This document shows, one piece after another, positions 36,959 to 46,232 of a DNA stretch of 64,000 nt. The notes beneath the pieces are model-generated. The model made no database searches and was not told the DNA's origin. It was given only the letters and a program-made list of their open reading frames with translations. This DNA is from Thermodesulfovibrio sp. (GTDB lineage: Bacteria; Nitrospirota; Thermodesulfovibrionia; Thermodesulfovibrionales; UBA6898): positions 1 through 64,000 of the forward strand of contig PNOC01000007.1 in the NCBI GenBank assembly GCA_013824615.1, written 5' to 3'. A program made the translations under genes and the position numbers. The stretch's first letter is position 1. Every line of letters starts with the position of its first letter.

Positions 36959-37046
36959 ATTGTCATCCTCGGGCTTGACCCGGGGATCCATGGTTCGACA
37001 AGCTCACCATGACACTTACTATGTCACCCTGAGTTTATCGAAGGGC
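36959..37046. repeat. Cluster of intergenic palindromic repeats
   Basis: Three adjacent motifs: 36961-36990 (TCATCCTCGGGCTTGACCCG...), 36990-37012 (CATGGTTCGACAAGCTCACC..., with arms CATGGT/ACCATG) and 37023-37045 (GTCACCCTGAGTTTATCGAA...). All are of the dispersed type common between genes in many environmental genomes. No coding sense. The rest of the 210-base gap to the next gene shows nothing recognisable. Confidence 0.55.
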
Positions 37047-37139
37047 TGGAGACCCGATTAAAAACTTCGGGAATGACGGCAAAAAGTGGCGTTACTATAA
37101 CAACACTAATCATGACCGACAAAGACAAAAGGAAAACAA

Positions 37140-38210
37140 ATGGAATTTGCACCTAAATGGATAGCATGGGAAATCACACGGAGATGTAATCTCCGCTGCG
37201 TACACTGCCGCTCCTCCTCTGAAATGGAGGCCAAGGGACACCCTGATTTCAGCACTGAAGAGGCGTACCGGATACTGGACGATATCGTCAGCTATGCAAA
37301 CCCGGTCGTTGTGCTGTCCGGCGGAGAGCCTCTGTCCCGGGCTGATGTCTTTGAAATCGCCCAATACGGAACTGGCAAGGGCCTGCGCATGTGCCTGGCT
37401 ACAAACGGAACCCTTGTTACTGATGAGATCTGCGAAAAGATCAAGGCCTCAGGCATACGGATCGTATCACTCAGCCTGGACGGCGCTGACGAAAAAGTCC
37501 ACGATGACTTCAGAAATCAGAAAGGCGCCTTTGCCGGTACGGTAAACGCTGCCCGGCTCTTCAAGAAACACGGCATTGAATTTATCGTCAATTCATCCTT
37601 TACCAAGAGAAACCAGGAGCAGATCCCCCTGGTCTACAAACTTGCCAAAGAGCTCGGCGCAACTGCCTGGTATATGTTCATGATCGTACCGACCGGCCGC
37701 GGTGAAGAGATCATGAAAGAGCTTATCACCAGAGAAGACTACGACGGAATCCTTGACTGGCATTATGACATGGAAAAGGAAGAAGACCTGATGCTGGTGA
37801 GACCCACCTGTGCCCCGCACTACTACCGCGTCGTACTCCAGAAGGCAAAAGAAGACGGCGAAGCTTTCAAACGCAGGACTCTGAAGTTCTCGACCGGCGG
37901 GTCAAAAGGCTGTCTGGCCGGGCAGTTGATCTGCCTGATAGATGTTGATGGCAATGTCCTGCCCTGCAGTTATTTTCCTCTGCCCGCGGGCAATATCCGC
38001 ACCCAGTCGTTTAAGGATATCTGGGAAAACTCTGAACTCTTTAAGAACCTGAGGGACTTCAAGTCTTACAAAGGCAGATGCGGTTCCTGTGAATTTGTGA
38101 ATGTCTGCGGCGGTTGCCGGGCGCGTGCCTACGCAGTGAACGGCGACTACCTGGCAGAAGAACCCTTCTGCGGTTATACTCCCATGAAATTAAGAAAGGC
38201 GGAACAGTAA
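37140..38210 (+). CDS. AhbC/NirJ-type radical SAM protein, probably haem pathway
   Basis: A 356-residue radical SAM enzyme with the 4Fe-4S motif CNLRCVHC near residue 16, LSGGEPL near 60, and a C-terminal SPASM/twitch domain with auxiliary cluster cysteines: GCLAGQ, LPCSYF and [13 protein letters not shown]. Members close to this include AhbC and AhbD of the siroheme-dependent haem route and NirJ of haem d1 synthesis. The hemE gene follows five bases later, supporting tetrapyrrole work; assignment to AhbC, AhbD or something else needs phylogeny. Confidence 0.8.
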   Translation: MEFAPKWIAWEITRRCNLRCVHCRSSSEMEAKGHPDFSTEEAYRILDDIVSYANPVVVLSGGEPLSRADVFEIAQYGTGKGLRMCLATNGTLVTDEICEKIKASGIRIVSLSLDGADEKVHDDFRNQKGAFAGTVNAARLFKKHGIEFIVNSSFTKRNQEQIPLVYKLAKELGATAWYMFMIVPTGRGEEIMKELITREDYDGILDWHYDMEKEEDLMLVRPTCAPHYYRVVLQKAKEDGEAFKRRTLKFSTGGSKGCLAGQLICLIDVDGNVLPCSYFPLPAGNIRTQSFKDIWENSELFKNLRDFKSYKGRCGSCEFVNVCGGCRARAYAVNGDYLAEEPFCGYTPMKLRKAEQ

Positions 38211-38215
38211 CTGAT

Positions 38216-39250
38216 ATGATGAACGATACGTTTTTGAAGGCATGCAGAGGTGAAGAGGTTGCGTATACACCGGTCTGGCTGATGCGCCAGGCAGGACGCT
38301 ATATGAAGGAATACCAGGAGGTCAGATCAAAGGTAGATTTCCTGACCCTCTGCAAGACCCCTGAACTCGCTGCAAAAGTCACGCTCCAGCCGATAGAAAT
38401 CCTGAAAGCTGATGCTGCTATCCTTTTCTCTGATATCCTGATCCCGGTGGAAGCGATGGGAATGCACCTGGAGTTCACGGACAAGAAGGGCCCTGTTCTC
38501 GGAGAGCCGGTAAGGTCAAAGGCAGGTGTCGAAAGACTCGTAATCCCGGACACGGAAGACAGCATGTCGTTTGTCCTGGAGACGATAAAAATTCTCCGCC
38601 GCGAACTCGCAGACAAGGTTCCGCTTATCGGATTTTCCGGGGCCCCCTGGACCCTTGCCACCTATATCATCGAGGGAGGTTCCTCAAAGAATTTTCTGCA
38701 TACCAAGAAAATGATGTATCAGAACCCCGGCCTTTTCAACCAGCTTCTCGAAAAGATCACGGCCACCGTGATTGAGTACCTGACAGCACAGATTAAGGCA
38801 GGCGCCCAGGCGGTCCAGATCTTTGATTCATGGGCGGGCATTCTGGCTCCCTACGACTATGAAAACATAATCTTCCCGTATGTCAAGACAGCGGTTAAGG
38901 CACTCAAGAAATTCGATGTGCCGGTGATTTATTTTGCAAATGACTGCGCAGGAATCCTCAAGATCGTCAAGAAATGCGGGGCTGACGTCATCGGCATCGA
39001 CTGGCGGGTGGACATGCATAAGGCGGTCAAAAAGATCGGCAAGAAGGCCGCGGTCCAGGGGAACCTTGATCCCTGCGTCCTCTTTGCGCCCCACGCCCAC
39101 ATTGAGGAGCGCGTCCAGGATGTACTCAATAAGGCTGAGGGCGCCAGCGGGCATATCTTCAACCTTGGCCATGGCATCCTGCCTGAGACCCCGGTCGAAA
39201 ACGCCCAGTTCATGGTCGACGCCGTACACAGACTGAGCAAAAAGGCATAA
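38216..39250 (+). CDS. hemE: Uroporphyrinogen decarboxylase
   Basis: Decarboxylates uroporphyrinogen III to coproporphyrinogen III. About 344 residues from ATG 38216: VWLMRQAGRYMKEY near residue 20 and the later GFSGAPWTLA, DSWAG and NLGHGI motifs, all typical. It follows the radical SAM gene directly and ends at a strong terminator. If the organism also had AhbA/B, C and D it could make haem from siroheme instead; only the neighbours here are visible. Confidence 0.96.
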   Translation: MMNDTFLKACRGEEVAYTPVWLMRQAGRYMKEYQEVRSKVDFLTLCKTPELAAKVTLQPIEILKADAAILFSDILIPVEAMGMHLEFTDKKGPVLGEPVRSKAGVERLVIPDTEDSMSFVLETIKILRRELADKVPLIGFSGAPWTLATYIIEGGSSKNFLHTKKMMYQNPGLFNQLLEKITATVIEYLTAQIKAGAQAVQIFDSWAGILAPYDYENIIFPYVKTAVKALKKFDVPVIYFANDCAGILKIVKKCGADVIGIDWRVDMHKAVKKIGKKAAVQGNLDPCVLFAPHAHIEERVQDVLNKAEGASGHIFNLGHGILPETPVENAQFMVDAVHRLSKKA

Positions 39251-39275
39251 AGAGCAGTATTATTTCTGTTGGACG

Positions 39276-39313
39276 AAAAAGGGGAGTTGGTTCTCTGATC
39301 CACTCCCCTTTTT
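39276..39313 (+). terminator. Rho-independent terminator after hemE
   Basis: AAAAAGGGGAGT (39276-39287) pairs with ACTCCCCTTTTT (39302-39313), and the T-run forms the end of the stem. Marks the end of the radical SAM - hemE unit. Confidence 0.85.
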
Positions 39314-39410
39314 ATTGATGTCAGGATAGCCCGGCAGCCGACCTTCAGCTTGAAAAAGCACTGTTATATGTGGAGTATATATGGAGCATATATGGAGAAT
39401 GTATAGTACT

Positions 39411-40541
39411 ATGAAAAAATGGTTGCTGCCCCTTGTCTTCCTCTGCCTTTTCAGCAGCGCGCTCGCTGCCGCAAAGATGACAGAAGTGAGTCTGCGCTAC
39501 GGCCGCCAGGAGAACACGATCAGAATCGTGCTGGAAGGTCAGGACGAGCTTATCAGAAACGCCAACACCATAACGTCACTTTCCTCGGTCAGGATCGACT
39601 TCCCGGAAGCGGTAGAGATAAAGAAGCAGAAGGATTTCCTCTTTGAGACCGTGCAGAAAGACCGGTTTTTTGTCATCAACCTTCGGGATGTCGTCGATAT
39701 CAAGACCTATAAACTGAGCTCTCCCCCCAGGATCGTAATCGACCTGAAATCTGCACCAAAGCCGGTGAAAGAGCCATTGAAGGAGCCACTGAAAGAGCTG
39801 GGGGTAAAGCCGAATATTAAAGCACCCCTGGAAACACAGCCGCCCGCCCAGAAAAGTCAAAAGGACCCGCTCCCAACCGATGCGGCAAAGGCACCGGTGC
39901 CTGCAGGTCAGACAGCACCGCAGAAACCCCAGCAGCCCGGCCAGACCCCTGCAGCATCCTCTGCCCCGGAAAAAACACGCAGACTGAAACTGCTGGTAAT
40001 CGACCCGGGTCATGGCGGCTATGACCAGGGTATCGTGCTGCAGGATACCAGGGAAAAAGACCTCTCTCTGGCGCTGGCAAAAGACCTGAACACGGTCCTC
40101 GCAAAAAAAGGACTGACTGTTTTTCTGACCAGGAAGACCGATCAGCCGCTGTCTCTTCAGGAGAGGACCAATTTTGCTTCGTCCAAGAAACCTGATCTCT
40201 TCATCTCCCTGCACGCGTCAAAAGAAGACCGCTGGAATATTTATACGGCAACAGCCGACGAACCCGGCACCGACACTGCAGTCAAAATGTACAGCTCAAC
40301 GTCTAAGCAGGGAAAGTATCTCGAAAAAAGCAGGGCAATAGCAAAGGTCTTAGCCACGGCGATCAGGAAGGAATTCAGGGGGACCGTCGCACTCCGCGAG
40401 CTTGCCCTGCCCCTTCTGACGTCACTCGACGCACCGGCGGTGATTATCGAATATCCTCTGGCAGGGAACAGCTCCTATGACCAGAAAATGCGGGAACGTG
40501 TTATAAAAACACTGCTGAGCGGGGTAACGGCTTATGAATAA
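39411..40541 (+). CDS. N-acetylmuramoyl-L-alanine amidase with AMIN domain
   Basis: Periplasmic peptidoglycan amidase, about 376 residues. Signal peptide to about residue 20 (ending ALAA), an AMIN domain (about 25-115) that targets the septum, a Pro/Gln/Lys linker (about 120-195), then an Amidase_3 zinc domain: VIDPGHGGYDQG with zinc His, a later LFISLHAS, and EYPLAGN near the end with the catalytic Glu. The ATG at 39411 begins the signal peptide; two upstream in-frame ATGs cannot be excluded. Overlaps the GerMN gene by eight bases. Confidence 0.9.
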   Translation: MKKWLLPLVFLCLFSSALAAAKMTEVSLRYGRQENTIRIVLEGQDELIRNANTITSLSSVRIDFPEAVEIKKQKDFLFETVQKDRFFVINLRDVVDIKTYKLSSPPRIVIDLKSAPKPVKEPLKEPLKELGVKPNIKAPLETQPPAQKSQKDPLPTDAAKAPVPAGQTAPQKPQQPGQTPAASSAPEKTRRLKLLVIDPGHGGYDQGIVLQDTREKDLSLALAKDLNTVLAKKGLTVFLTRKTDQPLSLQERTNFASSKKPDLFISLHASKEDRWNIYTATADEPGTDTAVKMYSSTSKQGKYLEKSRAIAKVLATAIRKEFRGTVALRELALPLLTSLDAPAVIIEYPLAGNSSYDQKMRERVIKTLLSGVTAYE

Positions 40542-41142
40542 CAGGCGCACCGTTATCTGGGTCGTGGCTTCGATACTCCTGCTTGCTCTCGCGGCAGGCG
40601 GGGGCTACTATTTCGTTCACAATTTCAAGATAACCAAACAGCAGAAAGCCGCACCTTCGCCTGAGTCTGCCGATACGATGCTCGGGCAGCCGGTCGATAC
40701 TATTACGCTCAGGCTGCATTATCCGTCAGGGAACCGTCTTGAGATAACCGAGAAGCCCATCCCAAGAAGAATCCGGACGTCCGCAATAGCCGAGGCAATT
40801 ATTGAGGAGTATTTCAAGCTTCCGGTCAACGCGGCAGATTCGATCATCCCGGCGCAGGTGAAGCTCCTGGGACTCTACCGTGACGGCATGCAGATTCTGT
40901 ACATTGATCTTTCTGATGAACTGCGGAGAAATTTTCACTCTGACGCGCTCTCTGAATATCTGCTCCTGAAAGGGCTCTATGAAACCATCGTTTCGAACAT
41001 CCCTGATATTCAGGACGTCAAAGTGCTTGTCGAGGGCAAGGAAATCGAGACGCTCGGCGGGCATCTGCTGCTGAGATATCCGCTGAAGAATACGGTCAGT
41101 GCAGAGGTCAGGGCAGAGGTCCCTCTGGCTGATGAGCAATAA
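40534..41142 (+). CDS. GerMN-domain membrane-anchored protein
   Basis: A 202-residue protein with one N-terminal helix (about 7-30) and an extracytoplasmic GerMN domain (about 58-195), seen in the spore germination protein GerM and in many non-spore formers. Its start overlaps the amidase stop and its own end overlaps murI, so it is part of a cell-wall operon. The domain is thought to help amidase or wall assembly, but no enzyme activity is known. Confidence 0.8.
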   Translation: MNNRRTVIWVVASILLLALAAGGGYYFVHNFKITKQQKAAPSPESADTMLGQPVDTITLRLHYPSGNRLEITEKPIPRRIRTSAIAEAIIEEYFKLPVNAADSIIPAQVKLLGLYRDGMQILYIDLSDELRRNFHSDALSEYLLLKGLYETIVSNIPDIQDVKVLVEGKEIETLGGHLLLRYPLKNTVSAEVRAEVPLADEQ

Positions 41143-41947
41143 GGACCTGCCGATCGGGATCTTTGATTCAGGTATCGGGGGACTGACCGTTCTGAAGGAG
41201 ATCATCAGCAGATTACCCGGAGAGGGGACAATCTATCTTGGGGACACTGCCCGCGTACCTTACGGCATACGCTCACCCGAAACCGTAACCAGATATTCCT
41301 TCGAGAACACCCGCTTCCTTTTTTCCAGGGGCATTAAGCTCCTGGTCATCGCCTGCAATACGGCTTCTTCCGTAAGCCTTGAGGCGGTAAGGCAGTCAGT
41401 CCCCGTTCCGGTCATCGGGGTCATCGAACCGGGAGCGCGGGCGGCCGCTGCGGCGACACGCAATAAGAAGATCGGGGTCATCGGCACCGATGCCACTGTC
41501 CGGAGCAATGCATATCCATCAGCCATCAGGTCTATTGACGATACCATTGAAGTCTACAGCCTGCCCTGTCCGCTCTTTGTGCCTCTTGTTGAAGAGGGCT
41601 GGACTGAAGGAGCGGTGGCCGAGCTGACCGCAGAAACATATCTCAGCGATATGAGGGGAAAGGGTATAGACACCCTGGTCCTGGGTTGCACCCACTACCC
41701 GCTTTTGAAGAACATATTGTCTCAGATCATGGGGCCTGGGGTAACGCTGATAGACTCGGCGATTGAGACTGCTGCTGCTATCCGCTCCGCGCTCGCGGCA
41801 CATGCCATGCTCAGGGATACCCCGGGAGGAGGCAGCCGGGAGTTTTATGTGACCGACTCGCCGGAAAAATTTGTGCGGGTCGGGGAGCGTTTCCTCGGCA
41901 GCAGCATAAGCTTTATACAAAAAATTGAACTTGAATCGGAGGTATAA
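41132..41947 (+). CDS. murI: Glutamate racemase
   Basis: Supplies D-glutamate for peptidoglycan. About 271 residues from ATG 41132: IGIFDSGIGGLTVLKEI, IACNTASS with the first catalytic Cys, and LGCTHYPLL with the second Cys and His. The start overlaps the GerMN stop by 11 bases. Amidase - GerMN - murI - rph looks like one transcript. Confidence 0.95.
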   Translation: MSNKDLPIGIFDSGIGGLTVLKEIISRLPGEGTIYLGDTARVPYGIRSPETVTRYSFENTRFLFSRGIKLLVIACNTASSVSLEAVRQSVPVPVIGVIEPGARAAAAATRNKKIGVIGTDATVRSNAYPSAIRSIDDTIEVYSLPCPLFVPLVEEGWTEGAVAELTAETYLSDMRGKGIDTLVLGCTHYPLLKNILSQIMGPGVTLIDSAIETAAAIRSALAAHAMLRDTPGGGSREFYVTDSPEKFVRVGERFLGSSISFIQKIELESEV

Positions 41948-41950
41948 CGG

Positions 41951-42673
41951 ATGCGGTCTGACGGCAGGCAGGAAAACGAAATACGAGAGGTAAAGATAAC
42001 CCGCAATTTCATCAGCACTGCCGAAGGCTCGGTCCTGATCGAACTCGGAAACACAAGGGTAATCTGCAACGCCACCATAGAGGAAAGGGTTCCACCCTTC
42101 CTGAAAGACCAGAACAAGGGCTGGATCACGGCAGAATACTCGATGCTCCCGAGGGCCACGCAGGTCCGCACCTCAAGGGAGTCCTCGGTCGGCCGTGTCA
42201 GCGGGCGCACCCATGAGATACAGCGCCTTATCGGAAGGTCTTTACGCTCAGTAGTAGATCTTGAGCGCCTCGGCCAGCGGACAATCTGGATAGACTGCGA
42301 TGTCATCCAGGCAGACGGCGGGACCCGCACCGCAGCCATAACCGGGGCCTTCATATGCCTCTGCGACGCTCTCAGCCATGCGATAAAAAAAGGCAGTATT
42401 TCCACGAATCCTCTGAGGGACTATCTCGCCGCAATAAGCGTCGGCGTTGTAAAAGGAGTACCGGTGCTGGACCTCTGCTACCAGGAGGATTCTGCAGCAG
42501 ATGTTGACATGAATGTCATTATGACCGGCAAGGGAGACATCGTTGAAATACAGGGTACAGCCGAGGGCAGCCCTTTTTCTCTCGGTACACTCGACAGCCT
42601 GATAGGGCTGGCGCAGACCGGAATTTCGAGCCTCATAACCATTCAAAGAGACCTGCTGGGAATCAGTCTCTGA
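41951..42673 (+). CDS. rph: Ribonuclease PH
   Basis: Phosphorolytic 3'-5' exonuclease that trims tRNA precursors. The 240 residues show [34 protein letters not shown] and [22 protein letters not shown] lies near the ATG. Follows murI by three bases, a pair found in many bacteria. Confidence 0.97.
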   Translation: MRSDGRQENEIREVKITRNFISTAEGSVLIELGNTRVICNATIEERVPPFLKDQNKGWITAEYSMLPRATQVRTSRESSVGRVSGRTHEIQRLIGRSLRSVVDLERLGQRTIWIDCDVIQADGGTRTAAITGAFICLCDALSHAIKKGSISTNPLRDYLAAISVGVVKGVPVLDLCYQEDSAADVDMNVIMTGKGDIVEIQGTAEGSPFSLGTLDSLIGLAQTGISSLITIQRDLLGISL

Positions 42674-42731
42674 TTCTGAAAAATATCAATTTTATGTGCT
42701 AGAATAAACGAAATATCCGGAGGTATTAACA

Positions 42732-44576
42732 TTGAACGTATATAGAAGCATCTTTATATGGCTGCTGATCGGCATCATGGTCATTCTGCTGTTTAATCTC
42801 CTGAACACACCGAAGAAAAATCTGGAAGACATTATCCTGTCGGATTTTCTGACCAAGCTCGAAGAAGGCCAGGTGGATGAGGTGGCGATCAAGGAGAATT
42901 CGATCACCGGCCGCTTCAAGGACGGCACAAAATTCAAGACCTATTACACGGATTATCCCAAGCTGGTGGAACAGCTGCGGGAGCAGGAAGTCAAGATAAC
43001 CGTCAAACCTCCTGATCAGAACCCGTGGTATGTGAACGTATTCTTCACCTGGGGCCCCATTATCTTCATCGCGGTGATATGGATATTCTTTATGCGCCAG
43101 ATGCAGTCCGGAGGCAACAAGGCCCTGTCCTTCGGTAAATCAAAGGCACGCCTGATTTCGGAAAAGTCGGTCAAGATCACCTTTGCCGATGTGGCCGGGG
43201 TCGAAGAGGCCAAGGTCGAAGTGCAGGAGATCATAGATTTCCTGAAGGACCCGCAGAAGTTTCAGAAACTCGGCGGCAAGATCCCAAGGGGCGTTCTGCT
43301 GGTCGGCTCACCGGGAACCGGAAAAACACTGCTGGCAAAGGCGATCGCCGGCGAGGCGGGCGTTCCCTTCTTCAGCATCAGCGGCTCTGACTTTGTGGAG
43401 ATGTTCGTCGGCGTCGGAGCCTCCAGGGTGAGAGACCTCTTCGAACAGGCAAAAAAGAGCGCTCCCTGCATTATTTTCATTGATGAGATCGATGCCGTCG
43501 GCAGGCATCGTGGCGCAGGCCTCGGCGGCGGCCACGACGAACGCGAGCAGACCCTCAACCAGCTGCTGGTCGAGATGGACGGGTTTGAAGGCAACGAAGG
43601 CGTTATCATCATTGCAGCCACGAACAGGCCGGATGTTCTTGATCCTGCTCTGCTCAGGCCCGGCAGATTCGACCGTCAGGTCGTGGTTTCTCTGCCTGAC
43701 GTCAAGGGAAGACTTGAAATACTGAAGGTGCATACCAGAAAGATCCCGGTGGACGAACTGGTTGACCTCGACCGCATTGCCAGGGGAACCCCCGGCTTCT
43801 CGGGCGCTGACCTGGCCAATCTGGTGAACGAGGCTGCCCTGCTCGCTGCTCGCCAGGCAAAGACCAAGGTTGAAAATATTGATTTTGAAAATGCAAAAGA
43901 CAAGGTCCTGATGGGTGTCGAAAGAAGAAGCATGATCATCAGCGACACGGAAAAGAAGAACACGGCCTATCATGAGGCGGGACATGCCCTGGTAGCCAAG
44001 CTCACCCCCGGCACGGACCCGATCCATAAGGTAAGCATCATACCCAGAGGCAGGGCCCTTGGCGTAACCCAGCAGCTTCCGCTGGACGACAAGTATACCT
44101 ATTCGAAGGACTACCTGAACAAACAGCTCCTGGTGCTGATGGGCGGACGGGCTGCAGAAGAGATAGCCCTGCACCAGATGACCACCGGGGCAGGCAATGA
44201 TATCGAAAGGGCCACGGCCCTTGCCCGGAAAATGGTAACCTCATGGGGCATGAGCGATAAACTCGGCCCGGTGACCTTCGGCAAGAAAGAAGAGCACGTA
44301 TTCCTTGGCAGAGAAATGGGACAGCATAAAGACTACAGTGAAAAGACTGCAGAAGACATAGATGAAGAGGTTAAGCGGATAGTCACCGAGGCCTATGCCG
44401 TCTCCAAAAAGCTGCTTGAGGAAAGGTACAGCCTGCTTGACGCCTTTGCGCGTCGTCTACTCGAAAAAGAGACCATGGACGGCCCTGAGATCGATGAACT
44501 GCTTGCCGATGAAAACAGGCATCAACAGTCGCCTGAGCCCCCTTGCAATGACACAGGCTGCACCGGCATTGCATAA
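42732..44576 (+). CDS. ftsH: ATP-dependent zinc metalloprotease FtsH
   Basis: Membrane quality-control protease. The 614-residue protein has two N-terminal helices (about 7-25 and 100-118), an AAA+ domain with [20 protein letters not shown] and [11 protein letters not shown], second-region homology [20 protein letters not shown], and the zinc site HEAGHA near 417. Start is TTG 42732, eight bases after GGAGG. It ends with a short Cys-containing tail after the zinc domain. A strong hairpin follows. Confidence 0.97.
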   Translation: MNVYRSIFIWLLIGIMVILLFNLLNTPKKNLEDIILSDFLTKLEEGQVDEVAIKENSITGRFKDGTKFKTYYTDYPKLVEQLREQEVKITVKPPDQNPWYVNVFFTWGPIIFIAVIWIFFMRQMQSGGNKALSFGKSKARLISEKSVKITFADVAGVEEAKVEVQEIIDFLKDPQKFQKLGGKIPRGVLLVGSPGTGKTLLAKAIAGEAGVPFFSISGSDFVEMFVGVGASRVRDLFEQAKKSAPCIIFIDEIDAVGRHRGAGLGGGHDEREQTLNQLLVEMDGFEGNEGVIIIAATNRPDVLDPALLRPGRFDRQVVVSLPDVKGRLEILKVHTRKIPVDELVDLDRIARGTPGFSGADLANLVNEAALLAARQAKTKVENIDFENAKDKVLMGVERRSMIISDTEKKNTAYHEAGHALVAKLTPGTDPIHKVSIIPRGRALGVTQQLPLDDKYTYSKDYLNKQLLVLMGGRAAEEIALHQMTTGAGNDIERATALARKMVTSWGMSDKLGPVTFGKKEEHVFLGREMGQHKDYSEKTAEDIDEEVKRIVTEAYAVSKKLLEERYSLLDAFARRLLEKETMDGPEIDELLADENRHQQSPEPPCNDTGCTGIA

Positions 44577-44598
44577 CGGCAGGATATTAGAAGCGTTT

Positions 44599-44629
44599 AG
44601 AAACGGCGGGATCTTTTCCCGCCGTTTCT
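44599..44629 (+). terminator. Terminator-like hairpin after ftsH
   Basis: Perfect 13-base arms AGAAACGGCGGGA (44599-44611) and TCCCGCCGTTTCT (44617-44629) around a 5-base loop. The following T-run is short, so it may terminate poorly and partly allow read-through into folP. Confidence 0.6.
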
Positions 44630-44651
44630 GTTTCTGAAGAAGGAACAGACC

Positions 44652-45500
44652 ATGAAACTGACCTGGTCTCACTACAACCTCGACTTTGACAAAAAGACCC
44701 ATATCATGGGCATACTCAATATTACTCCTGATTCGTTCTCTGACGGCGGCATGCATTTTGATCCGGCAAAGGCGGTTGATCATGCACTCAGGATGGTCGA
44801 TGAAGGAGCCGATATCATCGATATCGGCGGCGAGTCAACAAGACCCGGTTCTGATCCGGTCCCGCTTGAAGAGGAGCTACGCCGCACCATTCCGGTCATC
44901 AGGGCCATTGCGCAGAGAATCTCAATCCCCCTGTCAATCGATACGTATAAGGCCGAGGTGGCAAAGCAGGCGCTGGAGGCAGGCGCTGCTATCGTCAATG
45001 ACATCAGCGGCCTCAGGTTCGACCCTGAGATGCCAAAGACCATTGCTGCGTTCAGGGTCCCGGTTGTTGTAATGCATATAAAGGGAACGCCCCGGGACAT
45101 GCAGATTAACCCATCCTATGACGCACTGATACCGGAGATCATCGAGTATCTCAGAGAATGCATTGCTATCGCGACCCGGGCCGGCATATCAGAAGAGATG
45201 CTCATCCTTGACCCCGGCATCGGCTTTGGCAAAACCTTCGAACATAACCTGCAGATCATCAATCGCCTCTCTGAGTTCAAGGCGCTCGGAAAACTCCTCC
45301 TCGTCGGCCCCTCCCGCAAGGCCTTCATCGGTAAAATACTGGACAACGCCCCTGCCTCCGAAAGACTCGAAGGAACAGCCGCCGCTGTCACCGCGTCGAT
45401 TCTGAACGGCGCCCATATTGTGCGCGTGCATGATGTGAAGGAAATGGCAAGAGTGACAAAGGTCGCTGACGCGATAAAGAGGGAAAAGCTTGAGCCTTAA
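44652..45500 (+). CDS. folP: Dihydropteroate synthase
   Basis: Makes 7,8-dihydropteroate in folate synthesis; target of sulfonamides. The 282 residues have MGILNITPDSFSDGG near residue 19, DIGGESTRPGS near 58 and GPSRKAFIG near 220. ftsH-folP order is common in many phyla. This is the last housekeeping gene before the accessory stretch. Confidence 0.97.
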   Translation: MKLTWSHYNLDFDKKTHIMGILNITPDSFSDGGMHFDPAKAVDHALRMVDEGADIIDIGGESTRPGSDPVPLEEELRRTIPVIRAIAQRISIPLSIDTYKAEVAKQALEAGAAIVNDISGLRFDPEMPKTIAAFRVPVVVMHIKGTPRDMQINPSYDALIPEIIEYLRECIAIATRAGISEEMLILDPGIGFGKTFEHNLQIINRLSEFKALGKLLLVGPSRKAFIGKILDNAPASERLEGTAAAVTASILNGAHIVRVHDVKEMARVTKVADAIKREKLEP

Positions 45501-45524
45501 CGATAAATGCTTCCCTCCCCGTTA

Positions 45525-45738
45525 TTATTGAATATCCCCGTATTCTTTCATAAGCGCATCAAGAGGGCTTTTGGCCTCAAGGGCTTTCAGAAATTCGGCA
45601 ACAGTCAGATTGAGATCAGGAGACGGCTTCTGTTTATTGCTAAAGGGCAAGAAGTTGGCTGACCCAGTGCGCAAGGTAAAGAATATGTTTTTCATGTGCC
45701 AGCTTGTGCGAAACCAGAAATTTCTGAAACTCCTCAAG
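45525..45738 (-). pseudogene. Frameshifted N-terminal fragment of a tyrosine recombinase (integron-integrase-like)
   Basis: Read on the minus strand from 45738, one frame gives EEFQKFLVSHKLAHEKHILY and then AHWVSQLLAL before a stop at about 45640. A one-base shift there joins SNKQKPSPDLNLTVAEFLK and ends at 45525. Together they resemble the N-terminal SAM-like core-binding domain of XerC/integron-type integrases. There is no start codon in frame (a TGA sits just upstream) and the catalytic R-H-R-Y domain is missing, so it is a decayed relic. The weak point is that the match is by eye; the last residues (SPLDALMKEYGDIQ) do not fit well. Confidence 0.4.
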
Positions 45739-46232
45739 TCAAGATCTATTTTTTGTGACGGCGTGATTTTAAAGATAATTTCCTTACAATCCTGTGTCTT
45801 ACAATCCTATTGCCAAAAGCCCCAGCGTTTGTGTATATTCAATCATTCACGGACGCATGAAGCTGCAAAATCGTATCTATCGGGGAGGATTCAGATTGTC
45901 AGTTGCAGCAAACGATATCAGCTGTATCCAATCCAGGACAACATTACCCCGGAAACGTTTGTCGAATCCCCATAGGTCGTCGCAACGGCTTCGTCTTCTC
46001 CTCAGCGAATCCGCCTGGGCGGACAACATGTTTCTTTCTGAAATCGCCACCACCGGAAGTCTCTCATTGCCTTGTCACTGCGTCCGACTTCAGAAAGAAA
46101 CTTTATTGTTATATCGCATTACTGGGTCAATTGTGGAGTATTATTTTTCATCTATTATGTCAGAAGATGGGTTGGAGGCAATGACTTTAGAAAATGCCAC
46201 CGCGGCATAAAAATCAAAGGGGAAAATGTGCC
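45739..46232. other. Gene-poor gap before the large secreted gene
   Basis: About 490 bases with no convincing gene. It contains a direct repeat CTTACAATCCT in two copies (near 45784 and 45797) and no recognisable riboswitch or terminator. The short ORFs here overlap in several frames and lack ribosome sites. Confidence 0.5.

Noticed and set aside
45739-46232. A cyclic di-GMP or other riboswitch before the large secreted gene
   Set aside because: None of the conserved core motifs could be found on reading the stretch.
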